Of a DNA stretch of 58,216 nt, positions 1-9,556 are shown piece after piece (the stretch's first letter is position 1; each line of letters begins with the position of its first letter). Source of the DNA: a virus; the IMG/VR virus record IMGVR_UViG_3300042887_002068, positions 1-58,216 of that record; one strand, given 5' to 3'. The notes beneath the pieces were generated by a model. It was given only the letters and a program-made list of their open reading frames with translations. It was not told the DNA's origin and ran no database searches. The position numbers and the translations under genes were made by a program.

Positions 1-3000
1 ACTTAGAGTGGTTATTCTTCCGGCCAATGAAGATGATGCTGTTGTTAATGTGCTGTCTACTGTCGTAATTCTAGATGCAAGCGAAGAGCTTGCAGTTGTG
101 AAAGAAGTATCTATGTTTGTTACTCTACTTGCCAACGATGAACTCGTTGTAGTAAGGGATGTATCAACCGTAGTAATTCTGGATGCCAACGATGAACTTG
201 TTGTAGTAAAAGACGTATCCAAACTCGTCAATCTTCCCGCCAAAGAAGATGAAGTATTTGCACTCGTCGTATTGGCAGAAGTAATTGATGCTGCCAAGGA
301 AGAACTATTTGTATTTACCGTACTACTAAGGTTGCTTATAGATACTGCTGCACTAGAACTATTTGTTGTGACTGTGCCTCTTACATCTGTTATTGTTGAT
401 GCAAGAGATGAACTATTTGTGTTTACCGTACTGGTAAGAGACGTAATTGTGCTTGCTATGGAGGAAGATGTGTTTGTTAGAGTATTACTTGTGGTTGTAA
501 TGCTCGCGGCCAATGAAGCACTATTTGAGTTTACCGCACTGGTAAGATTATTTATAGAAGTCGCAGCAGAACTACTATTTGTTGTAACAGTAGTGTTTAA
601 TGAAGTAATAGATGAATTCAGAGAAGACGATGCGGCGTAATAAGAAGAACTCAATGTTCTGATATCTATTGCAACCGACGAACTCAGAGTTGTAATAGTT
701 CCTTGTACATTTGTTATAGAACTTGCTAAAGAAGAACTGTTATTAGTTATTGTGCTAGAAAGTGTATCAACTCTTGCGGCAATAGATGAAGAGAATGTCG
801 TATTTACCGTAGATACACTAGAAATGCTTGCTGCCAACGATGCACTATTTGTATTTATAGAACTCTGCAAACCGTCCATTCTTGTAGCGGCGGAAGAACT
901 ATTCGTAGTCACAGTATTACTTACGGATGTAATACTTGAGGCAAGCGAAGAACTGTTATTATTTACAGTGCTTGTCAAATTACTTATAGATGTAGCCGCA
1001 GATGAACTATTTGTGGTTATTGTACCGGAAAGTGTACTAATTGAACTTGCTGCGGATGAACTATTTGTAGTAACTTGGCTATCCAAATTTGTTATTCTCA
1101 GTGCAAGAGAAGAAGAAGTGGTAGTGATAGTCGAATCCGTGGTTGTAATTCTGGACGAAAGCGACGAAGATGTTGTGGTAAATGAAGAATCAATACTAGT
1201 AATTCTGGCAGCTAGTGAAGATGAGGCGGTTGTAAGAGTATTGTCTACTGTAGTTACTCTTGCGGAAATAGAGGCGCTATTTGTACTTATACTACTCGCC
1301 AAACTATCCATTCTGGTTGCTGCCGACGAACTATTTGTCGTTATTGTATCCTGAACCGTGGTTATTGTAGAAGCCAACGACGAACTATTTGTATTTACGG
1401 TCGAAGTTAATGTATCTATTCTTCCCGCAAATGAGGACGAAAAAGTAGTTGAGGTATTACCTACAGTTGTTATAGAAGCCGCCAGCGACGAACTATTTGT
1501 ATTTACTGCACTGGTTAGGTTATTTATAGATGTTGCTGCCGATGAACTGTTGGTCGTTATCGTACTATTTATGTTTGTTACCGAAGAATTTAGTGAAGCC
1601 GATGTAGTATAAAAAGAAGAACTTAATGTTACCAATTGAGTCGCTGCCGATGAACTGAACGTAGTAAGTGCCCCGCGCACTTCGGTAATTGATGCTGCCA
1701 GAGAAGCACTGTCTAAAGAACCTGTCACAGCAGCGGCGGCGGCAATAGTATCTATTCTTCCCGCAAACGAAGATGATAAGTTAGTTGATGTAGTACTTAC
1801 CGTGGTTATTGACGCTGCTAATGATGCACTATTTGCATTTACGGCACTGGACAAATTATTAATACTTGTTGCTGCCGATGAACTGTTGGTCGTTATCGTA
1901 CTATTTATGTTTGTTATAGACGAATTGAACGATGATGACGCAGAATAATATGAAGAACTGAGTGATCTAATATCCAGTGCAACGGAAGAACTTAATGTAG
2001 TTATTGTTCCTTGCGTAGATGTTATAGATGATGCGAGAGAAGAACTGGAGTCCGATATATTAGAACTTAATGTAGTTATTCTTCCGGCTAGAGATGAAGA
2101 TGTCGTTGTGGCAGTATTATTTGTAGTTGTTATACTTGCCGCCAGCGAAGAACTGTTTGTTGTTATACTACTAGCCAGTCCATCAATTCTCAATGCGGCA
2201 CTGGAGCTATTTGTAGTGACGGTTGAACTGAGGGATGTTACTGAAGAGTTTAAAGATGAAGATGCCGCATAATAAGAAGAACTTAAAGTTCTTATATCAG
2301 AAGCTACCGATGAACTCAGCGTTGTTGTCGTGGTTTGTACCGAAGTTATTGATGCAGCCAACGAAGAACTGTTATTATTTACCGTCGAATTTAAACTAGT
2401 AATTCTTCCGGCCAACGAAGATGATGTGGTTGCCGAGGTATTATTTGTATCAGTGATTGATGCTGCCAGAGAAGAACTCGCCGAAGTAACATTACTGGAT
2501 ATAGTATCCATTCTCAGAGCAGCACTTGAACTATTTGTAGTAACGGTGCCTTGTAATGTAGTAATTGAACTGGCCAAAGACGAACTATTTGTAGTAATTG
2601 ACGAAGATAGACTATCTAATCGAGTTGCAATAGAAGCGCTATTATTTGTAACCGTGGAGCTTACTGAGTTTATAGATGCTGCGGCAGAGGAGCTATTGGC
2701 AGTTATCGTGCTTGTAAGGTCATTTATGGTAGTTGCCGCACTAGAACTGTTTGTTGTGACGGTATTACTCAGAGATGTAATGTTTGATTGTAAACTTGAT
2801 CCGCTGGTATTAAGAGCACTTGTTAAATTGTTTATGCTGATGGCTGCACTGGCACTATTACTTGTTATTGTACTATTTGTTGACGTAATACTGGATGCCA
2901 ACGAGGAACTATTTGTATTAACGGTACTCGTCAAATTGTTAATACTTATCGCCGCCGATGAACTGTTGGTTGTTACTGTACTACTTAGTGAAGTTATATT

Positions 3001-5600
3001 AGATTGAAGAGTTGACCCGCTGGAATTTAATGCACTGGTTAAATTATTTACAGATACAGCCAACGATGCACTATTAGTCACTATCGTAGAATTTGTGGAT
3101 GTAATAGTTGCTGCCAGCGACGAACTATTCGTATTTACTGTGGATGATAGAGTATCTACTCTTGCCGCTATAGATGATGAAAAGTTTGTATTGGTTGTAC
3201 TTACGCTGGTTATAGATGCGGCCAAAGAAGAACTATTACTCGTTATACTACTTGCCAAACCGTCCATTCTTGTTGCTGCCGATGAACTATTTGTAGAAAT
3301 TGTAGAACTTAAACTGGTTATTGACGAATTTAACGAAGAAGATGCGGAATAAAAAGAAGAGCTTAAAGTACGAACATCCGTTGCAACGGAAGAACTTAGC
3401 GTCGTTATCGTACCTTGTGCGGAAGTTATAGATGCGGCCAGAGAAGAACTATTCGTAGTCACTCTACTGTCCAAGGAAGTTACTCTACCTGCAAATGATG
3501 AAGAAAACGTAGTCGAAGTATTATTTACTTCAGTTATGCTTGCTGCAAACGAAGAACTATTTGTATTTATGGAACTTTGAAGAGTGTCCATTCTTGTTGC
3601 GGCAGAAGAACTGTTGGTAGTTATTGTACTGTTTATAGTTCCAATAGACGAGTTCAATGACGCCGAAGTACTTACAAACGAAGAACTGAGTGATGTTATT
3701 CTTAATGCAAGCGAAGAACTTGTAGTAGTTAACGTTGCATTAACCTCTGTTATAGATGCAGCTAAAGAAGCACTGTCCAAAGAACCCGTGCCTGCTACCG
3801 TAGAAGCAATCGTATCTATTCTTCCAGCAAAAGACGAACTTGCGTTTGTGAATGTGGTATTTACCGTAGTTATTGATGCAGCCAAAGATGCACTATTGGA
3901 TTGGAAAGTGCTGTTTAAATTATTTATGCTAATTGCCGTACTAGAACTATTGGTAGTAACCGTCGAATTGAGAGAAGTTATTTCAGATTTTAATGAGGAA
4001 GATGCCTCATAATACGAAGAACTCAAACTTCTTATATCAAATGCGACAGAAGAGCTTAAGGTTGTTACCGTTCCCTGAGTGGTGGTAATACTGGATGCCA
4101 AGGACGCGCTATTTGTAACTATACTAGAATTTATAGAATCAATTCTGGATGCCAGTGAAGAACTTGTTGTGGTTGCTGTATTATTTGTGGTGGTAATAGA
4201 CGCCGCCAGAGATGAACTATTGGAATTTATACTACTCTGTAATCCATCTATTTTCAGCGCCGCACTGGAACTATTAGTAGTAACCGTACCTTGGAGCGAG
4301 GTTATTGAGCTTGCTAACGAAGAGCTATTTGAATTTACCGTCGTCGATATACTATCAAATCTCGTTGCAACGGAAGAACTATTAGTAGTAACCGTAGAAC
4401 TTACAGAAGATATAGATGCTGCCAACGAAGAGCTATTTGAATTTACTGTACTTGTTAAATTTGAAATTGATGTAGCCGCAGAACTACTGTTTGTAGTAAC
4501 CGTAGAATTTGTGGAAGTAATAGAAGCGGCCAGCGATGCACTTGCGTTGGTTACACTTGATGAAATTGTATCAACTCTTGAGGCAAGTGACGAGCTTGTA
4601 TCCGTTAAGGTAAGATTGGTCGTCGATATTGACGCGGCCAGAGAAGAGCTTGAAGTATTTATAGAACTTTGCAACCCATCCATCCTAAGTGCGGCGCTTG
4701 AACTATTTGTAGTTACAGTATTACTCAAACTCGTTACCGAAGAATTTAAAGAAGATGATGCACTATAATACGAAGAACTCAATGATACTAACTGCGTAGC
4801 AATGGAAGAGCTTGCTGTTGTAAACGCAGTTCTAACTTCCGTTATTGATGCGGCTAAAGATGCACTGTCAATACTCGAAGATTGTGCTGCTGATATAGTG
4901 TCAATTCTTCCCGCCAACGAAGACGATGTAGTAGTAAATGTAGTATTTACCGTAGTTATAGATGCGGCCAACGATGAACTGTTTGAGTTTACTGTACTAG
5001 TCAAACTATCTATCCTTTGAGCCGCAGATGAACTATTTGTAGTAACTGTTCCCTGCAATGACGTTATACTAGATGCAAGAGAAGAACTATTATTTGAAAC
5101 AGAGCTTTGGATAGAATTAATCGTGGCAGCAATAGATGCACTATTATTTACTACGGTAGTTTGTGTACTCGTTATATTTGCGGCCAGAGAAGAACTGTTC
5201 GAGTCAACTCTGGAAGTCAGGCTGTTTATATTTATTGCAATCGACTCGCTGGCATTAGATAGCGTCGCGGAAACTGAATTTATACTGCTAGCCAAGGATG
5301 CGCTATTTGTGATTATATTACTGTTTACTCCATCTATTTTTGCAGCAAATGATGAAGAATCGGATGTTACTGTTGCATATACACTTTGAATTGATGCGGC
5401 TAACGATGAAGAATTGCCGGTTATTGTAGTACTGATACTACCCAAGCTGGAAGAAAATGAAGCAGAATTTAAATTTATAGCCGCCGACAGTGAAGATGAT
5501 GCACTTGTAATAGACGAATTTATAGATGTCATCACCTGTGCTGCCGAGGCCGAATTATTATTTATATTTGCGTATGCACTAGATATATTTTGATTTATGG
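1..5600 (-). repeat. 54-bp (18-residue) tandem repeats in fibre gene
   Basis: About 100 degenerate 54-base units lie in frame inside the giant fibre gene, with no spacer. A typical unit encodes SSSLAASITTVDSTLTTA. Units are regular from base 1 to about 5600 and become irregular (18-22 residues) between 5600 and 6640, nearer the N-terminus. Confidence 0.85.
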
Positions 5601-7272
5601 ACTGCGATACAACGTATAGTGATGACGATACCGATTGCAATGATGCGGCCAACGAAGACGACGTACTTACAATTGAATCATTTGTTAATTTTAAACTTGA
5701 AGATACGGCACTTATACTTCCAGAAATCGTACTTTCAAACGACGAAGAAACTTGAGATATGGCCGCATATAACGAAGATGTGGCTAAATTTAAGTTGCTT
5801 TGTACCGAAACAACAGATGCAGCAGCAGATGCGGAATTTTCATTTAGTGTATTGTATATTTGCCCCAAGCTTTCAGATATTGAACTTGATGATATACTTC
5901 CTATTTGAGAATAAACATCGGATATACTTTGCGATAAACTTGTAGCTAAAGAAGATGAAGTATTTATTATACTCTGATTTACAATATAAATACTTCCAGA
6001 AATCGCCGCCAAACTTGCCGAAACAGACAATGTGAATGAAGACGAAAATTGATTAATTCTGTCGGCCAAGGACGATGATGCAGAATTTAATGCAGAATTT
6101 GTACTAGAAATATTTGATTCAGCGACTGATACTGAATTTGCTAATGACGAAGACACTGAATATATCGTAGATACAATAGACGAAGATATTACAGACAGTG
6201 AATTTCTTATTTCCGTCGAAATCAATGCAGCCGAGGCCGAATTAGAAGATATAGTAGAATTTATTTGCGCCAGACTTTGGGTTATTGCTTCATTGACCGA
6301 CGCAGTAGTTGCGGCCAATAATTGGTCGTATACTTCACTGATGCTTTGCGATACAATGTTACCAACCGATGCAGAAACTAAAGTGTTTACGGTATTTTGT
6401 ATATTTGCCGAACTCTGTGAAAGTTCCAAATTGATGGAAGACGACAAATTATACAATTGCTGTACACTATCTGTTATTCTTCCGGATATTGACGAAGATA
6501 GTTCATTTACGCTTTGTGTAAAATTTAATAAACTTGTGTCTATGTTGAGTAATCTATTATCAAATGAAGACGACCAGTTGTTGACGGTGTACAAGCTTTG
6601 CGACAGAAGCTGGTTCGTCTGTTCTAGGCTCTGGGTCGTCAAAAGCAAGCGAGAATCAAACCCTCCAGATATATACGCCAACTGATTTTTCAGAGATACT
6701 ATGGATTCGGTTGGTAAAGATACTGGAACATTTGCTCCATATTGTATAGTAAGAGTTCCATCTTTTCTATCACTTAATCTAAGATCTCCTATGTAAATAC
6801 TTCCCGAATTAATATATAACTCCGCCCAGCGGTTTGACGGGCTACCAAGATTGTAGGTATTATCGGACGATGGTATAATGTCTTCGGAAACTGCATTTAG
6901 ATTTATTGATGCTCCACTTGTTCCGCTTGTTCCTGCTGCACCAGATCCACCCGAAGTTCCGCTTGTTCCTGCTGCACCAGATCCACCCGAAGTTCCGCTT
7001 GTTCCTGCTGCACCAGATCCACCCGAAGTTCCGCTTGTTCCTGCTGCACCAGATCCACCCGAAGTTCCGGAGGTGCCAGATGTTCCACCACCTCCACCTC
7101 CACCGGATAAATATGGCAAACTATTCCAAGACCCTGTACCATTACCTATTTTCAGTTTTCCGGTATCAAGCTCAAATCCGGCTTCGCCTGGATATAATGT
7201 CGGATTTACTGCCGCCCAATTTGAAGCAGTATCTCTTTTTAGCTGAATTCTAGAAATTCTGATTGTTGCCAT
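1..7272 (-). CDS. Giant repeat tail fibre (partial, 3' end beyond window)
   Basis: The minus frame opens at ATG 7272 and stays free of stops to base 1, giving at least 2424 residues with the C-terminus outside the window. Residues 1-55 match the usual phage fibre start (LKRDTASNW, YPGEAGFELDTGKLKIGNG). Residues 56-118 are Gly-X-Y collagen-like (GTSGTSGGSGAA). Residues 120-165 contain DNTYNLGSPSNRW, common in fibre necks. From about residue 210 the protein is Ser/Ala/Asn-rich and turns into 18-residue repeats such as SSSLAASIQSVYATVTSD. Hydrophobic positions spaced 4-3-4-3-4 predict a nearly straight trimeric or dimeric coiled coil. An ATATTTAT box overlaps the previous gene's stop just upstream. 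The long open frames on the plus strand here are shadows caused by biased serine codons. Fibre identity is by family pattern; receptor binding would sit in the unseen C-terminus. Confidence 0.88.
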   Translation of the reverse strand, partial: MATIRISRIQLKRDTASNWAAVNPTLYPGEAGFELDTGKLKIGNGTGSWNSLPYLSGGGGGGGTSGTSGTSGGSGAAGTSGTSGGSGAAGTSGTSGGSGAAGTSGTSGGSGAAGTSGTSGASINLNAVSEDIIPSSDNTYNLGSPSNRWAELYINSGSIYIGDLRLSDRKDGTLTIQYGANVPVSLPTESIVSLKNQLAYISGGFDSRLLLTTQSLEQTNQLLSQSLYTVNNWSSSFDNRLLNIDTSLLNFTQSVNELSSSISGRITDSVQQLYNLSSSINLELSQSSANIQNTVNTLVSASVGNIVSQSISEVYDQLLAATTASVNEAITQSLAQINSTISSNSASAALISTEIRNSLSVISSSIVSTIYSVSSSLANSVSVAESNISSTNSALNSASSSLADRINQFSSSFTLSVSASLAAISGSIYIVNQSIINTSSSLATSLSQSISDVYSQIGSISSSSISESLGQIYNTLNENSASAAASVVSVQSNLNLATSSLYAAISQVSSSFESTISGSISAVSSSLKLTNDSIVSTSSSLAASLQSVSSSLYVVSQSINQNISSAYANINNNSASAAQVMTSINSSITSASSSLSAAINLNSASFSSSLGSISTTITGNSSSLAASIQSVYATVTSDSSSFAAKIDGVNSNIITNSASLASSINSVSATLSNASESIAININSLTSRVDSNSSSLAANITSTQTTVVNNSASIAATINSIQSSVSNNSSSLASSITSLQGTVTTNSSSAAQRIDSLTSTVNSNSSSLAASITTVNTTFTTTSSSLAGRIDTISAAQSSSIDSASLAASITEVRTAFTTASSSIATQLVSLSSSYYSASSSLNSSVTSLSNTVTTNSSSAALRMDGLQSSINTSSSSLAASISTTNLTLTDTSSSLASRVDTISSSVTNASASLAASITSTNSTVTTNSSSAATSISNLTSTVNSNSSSLAASISSVSSTVTTNSSSVATRFDSISTTVNSNSSSLASSITSLQGTVTTNSSSAALKIDGLQSSINSNSSSLAASITTTNNTATTTSSSLASRIDSINSSIVTNSASLASSITTTQGTVTTLSSSVAFDIRSLSSSYYEASSSLKSEITSLNSTVTTNSSSTAISINNLNSTFQSNSASLAASITTVNTTFTNASSSFAGRIDTIASTVAGTGSLDSASLAASITEVNATLTTTSSSLALRITSLSSSFVSTSASLNSSIGTINSTITTNSSSAATRMDTLQSSINTNSSSFAASITEVNNTSTTFSSSFAGRVTSLDSRVTTNSSSLAASITSAQGTITTLSSSVATDVRTLSSSFYSASSSLNSSITSLSSTISTNSSSAATRMDGLASSITSNSSSLAASITSVSTTNTNFSSSIAARVDTLSSTVNTNSSSLAATITSTNSTIVTNSASLAVSVNNLTSALNSSGSTLQSNITSLSSTVTTNSSSAAISINNLTSTVNTNSSSLASSITSTNSTITSNSASAAISINNLTSALNTSGSSLQSNITSLSNTVTTNSSSAATTINDLTSTITANSSSAAASINSVSSTVTNNSASIATRLDSLSSSITTNSSSLASSITTLQGTVTTNSSSAALRMDTISSNVTSASSSLAASITDTNNTSATTSSSLAGRITSLNSTVNNNSSSLAASITSVQTTTTTLSSSVASDIRTLSSSYYAASSSLNSSVTSLSSTVTTNSSSAALRIDGLASSITTNSSSLAASITTTNNTATTTSSSLAGRITTLSSNISDSSSSLASSITSTQGTITTLSSSVALDIRSLSSSYYSASSSFNSSITNINSTITTNSSSAATSINNLSSAVNANSASLAASITTVSTTSTNLSSSFAGRIDTIAAAAAVTGSLDSASLAASITEVRGALTTFSSSAATQLVTLSSSFYTTSASLNSSVTNINSTITTNSSSAATSINNLTSAVNTNSSSLAASITTVGNTSTTFSSSFAGRIDTLTSTVNTNSSSLASTITTVQDTITTNSSSAATRMDSLASSISTNSASISARVTTVDNTLTTASSSLAARITSIDSSFTTTSSSLSSRITTTDSTITTTSSSLALRITNLDSQVTTNSSSAASSISTLSGTITTNSSSAATSISNLTSTVNNNSSSLASSITSVSNTVTTNSSSAATRMDGLQSSINTNSASLAASISSVSTVNTTFSSSIAARVDTLSSTITNNSSSLASSITNVQGTITTLSSSVAIDIRTLSSSYYAASSSLNSSITSLNTTVTTNSSSAATSINNLTSAVNSNSASLAASITTTSNTLTNTSSSIASTITSLTSTVNTNSSSLASTITDVRGTVTTNSSSAAVSISNLSSTVNTNSSSLAASITSANTTSANTSSSLAGRLTSLDTSFTTTSSSLASRITTVDTSLTTTSSSLASRVTNIDTSFTTASSSLASRITTVDSTLTTASSSLAGRITTLS
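6923..7066 (-). repeat. Four exact 36-bp collagen-like repeats
   Basis: Four identical 36-base copies start at 6923, 6959, 6995 and 7031. On the coding strand each gives 12 residues of Gly-X-Y type (GTS GTS GGS GAA). Identity at the DNA level suggests recent duplication or slippage. There is no spacer, so this is not a CRISPR array. Confidence 0.95.
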
Positions 7273-7284
7273 TTTCTATAAATA

Positions 7285-9522
7285 TTACGTAGACCCAGCA
7301 TCTCCACCGTCCAGTACAATATCTATCACGTTACCTCCTCCACCACCTCCACCGCCACCCCCACCGCCACCTCCACCTCCACCACCTCCACCGCCCCCAC
7401 CTATTACAACGGTAAAAGGAATGTCGCTGGATACTATACCTACCGGATCTACGAATATTTTTGTTTTTAATGGCATAAATCTTTTATTATAAGCAAAAGT
7501 ATATGAGTTTGAGCCATATGCCAGCCTATTTTGAGCATCATATAGTTCCATTTCTATTTCATATAGTTCATTGGGCACTTTTACAGGTAATGGTATTTTT
7601 ACGCTAAAACTATCAATAGAATAATCTATATTTTGATATGGTTGTATAGAAATATCGGATATGTTCCATTCGCCCTGACTTGGTGCAAGAAGTATAGTGC
7701 CAAATGACTCTTGTTCATTGAAAAATGTCTTTTCGTATGCTTCATTAGCGCCAAAGTTGTATGAACTGTCTATATATCCAATCATTTTTTTATTTGTTCC
7801 ACTTATATAATAAGTATATAATTTAGCGTCATTTGAGTTGTTAGCACCCGCTTTTACTTTCATACTGAACTTATATAAAGTATTTTGACGCAATCTGATA
7901 GGATTACTGTCATGAACCCTACCGTTTATTAGGTTCTCTTGTGAAGCACTGTAGTTTGATATATATGGAATGTTATTTATACCAAGGTACGACGATGTTG
8001 GATATATATCATAGTTTATAAATGCATCTGTATTCGCATACCAATATGAGTTATTCAGTAAGTTAGGTCCATAATATGTAAAGTCAGTTGAACCTGAAAA
8101 TGTATTATCCTTGAATATTACATAATCACTCAATGAACTATTATCCGCGTGGCTTATTCTGGCACCGTTTATAAGCACTTCGTTACTTTGAGTAAAAACA
8201 CAGCCGCCCTTTATAAACCAATGCTTTTGTACATGTGCGTTATTATAAAAATATGATGTATTATCATACAATCCATTATCAAACTTTTTTGAACGTATAA
8301 CGTGCTCTGCTTCAATCTTACCTTCGGCCAGCAATGTTTTTGATATTGGCGTGTTTAAACTTCTCCCATATATCTTGTAGTATGACAAATCGCCGCACAA
8401 TGTTCTTGCATTATTGCATTCAATATTTAACGCGGACACAAAGTATGTAGAACCTGAAGGGTCTGCTCTTGGCAAATATACAGGTATTTGTTTATGAAAT
8501 ATTTCATATTGACCATCGGACAAACTTAATACATAAAAATTTTTCTTATGAAATACAGTTTGCTTGGCGGCATCATCTATTACTGTATATCCCTTCAACT
8601 GAACAAGATTGTTTTTGGCGTATGGTGAATCTTCGTTTGTTGAGTTGATAAGTTCAGATACGGTCGCAAATGGTATATCAAGCAGCAATGAAGTTTCATT
8701 TACTACTCGTTTTATTTTTGCGATAAAATCTGTATTCAATATGCCTTGATACTCTACTCTATTATCGCCAAAGTTTGTGTATGTAAACTTTGTTACGGTT
8801 GGATTTTTCAGGCGTATATTTTCGCCTTCCATACTGGCACTAAACTTGTTTCCAGATTTCCAGTATAGTTGATATGATGCATCTTCAAACTGATAATCAT
8901 AATCTCCGTTTGCATTGTTTTTTGGACTTAGTGCAATTGACGAAAATGTGCCAGAAGATAAGCTATATGAACTCGTTGGATATAATGGCAGTGAATATAT
9001 TTCTGATTTTGTTCTGATATATGGCGACGTAAAAAATCTTACTTCAGAATCAGTTTTTTTGCTAGTGTCTATCAATAAGTTTCTGGTCCATATAACTTCA
9101 CCGGTTTCTAGCTTCTTATCTTCGGATGGAGCACTTGTTAGTGGCAATCTTTGGTTTTTATTTATCTTGTATCCAACATTATTATAATACGCAACAAGAC
9201 CTGTATATCCTTCTAAATTTAGCCCAAGAGCACGTATTTCTATTTTTCCTGTGCCGTTGATTGTTTCTTCTGGAACATTTACATAGTATAATTGACCTGT
9301 GAGCGTTTGTTCAGAAAACGCAGAATTGGTTGGTTGAATTATTCCTGAAGGCAGAATATTGCCTTGGGTGTCATATACTCTTACCGTAATAGGAGTATTA
9401 GGTATAACATACGGCGTTGTATTTACCGTAAACGAATTCTTGCCCGCTTTTAGTACATCACTAAAGTTAGTTAGAAAAAAGTAGGTATTAGAGTTGTAAT
9501 CTACGTCAAATAGTTGTTCCAT
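7285..9522 (-). CDS. Virion structural/adhesin protein with polyglycine tail
   Basis: A 745-residue protein without a signal peptide or membrane segment. It is rich in Tyr, Ser, Asn and Thr, as beta-rich phage fibre proteins are. The N-terminus contains a probable beta-sandwich segment (VIPNTPITVRVYDTQGNIL), and there are several FxYTNFGDN-like beta segments later. It ends with a run of 23 glycines (codons 7401 to 7333), then NVIDIVLDGGDAGST. Glycine-rich tails occur in T4-type gp38 adhesins, where they form polyglycine II bundles, but no specific homology is claimed. It lies 12 bases before the giant fibre gene and probably works with it. Its AGGAA ribosome-binding site and ATG are both inside a 7-bp hairpin. 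Structural role likely; exact function unknown. Confidence 0.7.
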   Translation of the reverse strand: MEQLFDVDYNSNTYFFLTNFSDVLKAGKNSFTVNTTPYVIPNTPITVRVYDTQGNILPSGIIQPTNSAFSEQTLTGQLYYVNVPEETINGTGKIEIRALGLNLEGYTGLVAYYNNVGYKINKNQRLPLTSAPSEDKKLETGEVIWTRNLLIDTSKKTDSEVRFFTSPYIRTKSEIYSLPLYPTSSYSLSSGTFSSIALSPKNNANGDYDYQFEDASYQLYWKSGNKFSASMEGENIRLKNPTVTKFTYTNFGDNRVEYQGILNTDFIAKIKRVVNETSLLLDIPFATVSELINSTNEDSPYAKNNLVQLKGYTVIDDAAKQTVFHKKNFYVLSLSDGQYEIFHKQIPVYLPRADPSGSTYFVSALNIECNNARTLCGDLSYYKIYGRSLNTPISKTLLAEGKIEAEHVIRSKKFDNGLYDNTSYFYNNAHVQKHWFIKGGCVFTQSNEVLINGARISHADNSSLSDYVIFKDNTFSGSTDFTYYGPNLLNNSYWYANTDAFINYDIYPTSSYLGINNIPYISNYSASQENLINGRVHDSNPIRLRQNTLYKFSMKVKAGANNSNDAKLYTYYISGTNKKMIGYIDSSYNFGANEAYEKTFFNEQESFGTILLAPSQGEWNISDISIQPYQNIDYSIDSFSVKIPLPVKVPNELYEIEMELYDAQNRLAYGSNSYTFAYNKRFMPLKTKIFVDPVGIVSSDIPFTVVIGGGGGGGGGGGGGGGGGGGGGGGNVIDIVLDGGDAGST
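7333..7401 (-). repeat. 23-codon polyglycine tract
   Basis: Twenty-three consecutive GGN codons with mixed third bases near the 3' end of the structural gene. Length change by slippage would stay in frame. Confidence 0.95.
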
Positions 9523-9543
9523 AGGTTTTTATAGTTCCTATGG
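9519..9543 (-). promoter_or_regulatory. Start-codon-masking hairpin
   Basis: Perfect 7-bp inverted repeat (9519-9525 with 9537-9543, loop 11). In the minus-strand RNA the first arm holds most of the AGGAA ribosome-binding site and the second arm holds the ATG of the 745-aa gene. It could restrain translation. Seen in sequence; the effect is inferred. Confidence 0.45.
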
Positions 9544-9556
9544 TTATAAATATATA

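Noticed and set aside
8-5389. Series of plus-strand open frames encoding Val/Glu/Leu-rich proteins
   Set aside because: They are antisense shadows of the fibre repeats. The minus frame is open without a single stop for 7.2 kb and starts with a recognisable fibre N-terminus.
6923-7066. CRISPR-like direct repeats
   Set aside because: Repeats are contiguous, without spacers, and in frame with a protein.
6878-7253. Pro-rich and His/Leu-rich open frames on both strands over the 36-bp repeats
   Set aside because: Other frames of the collagen-like segment; no start context and composition explained by the repeats.
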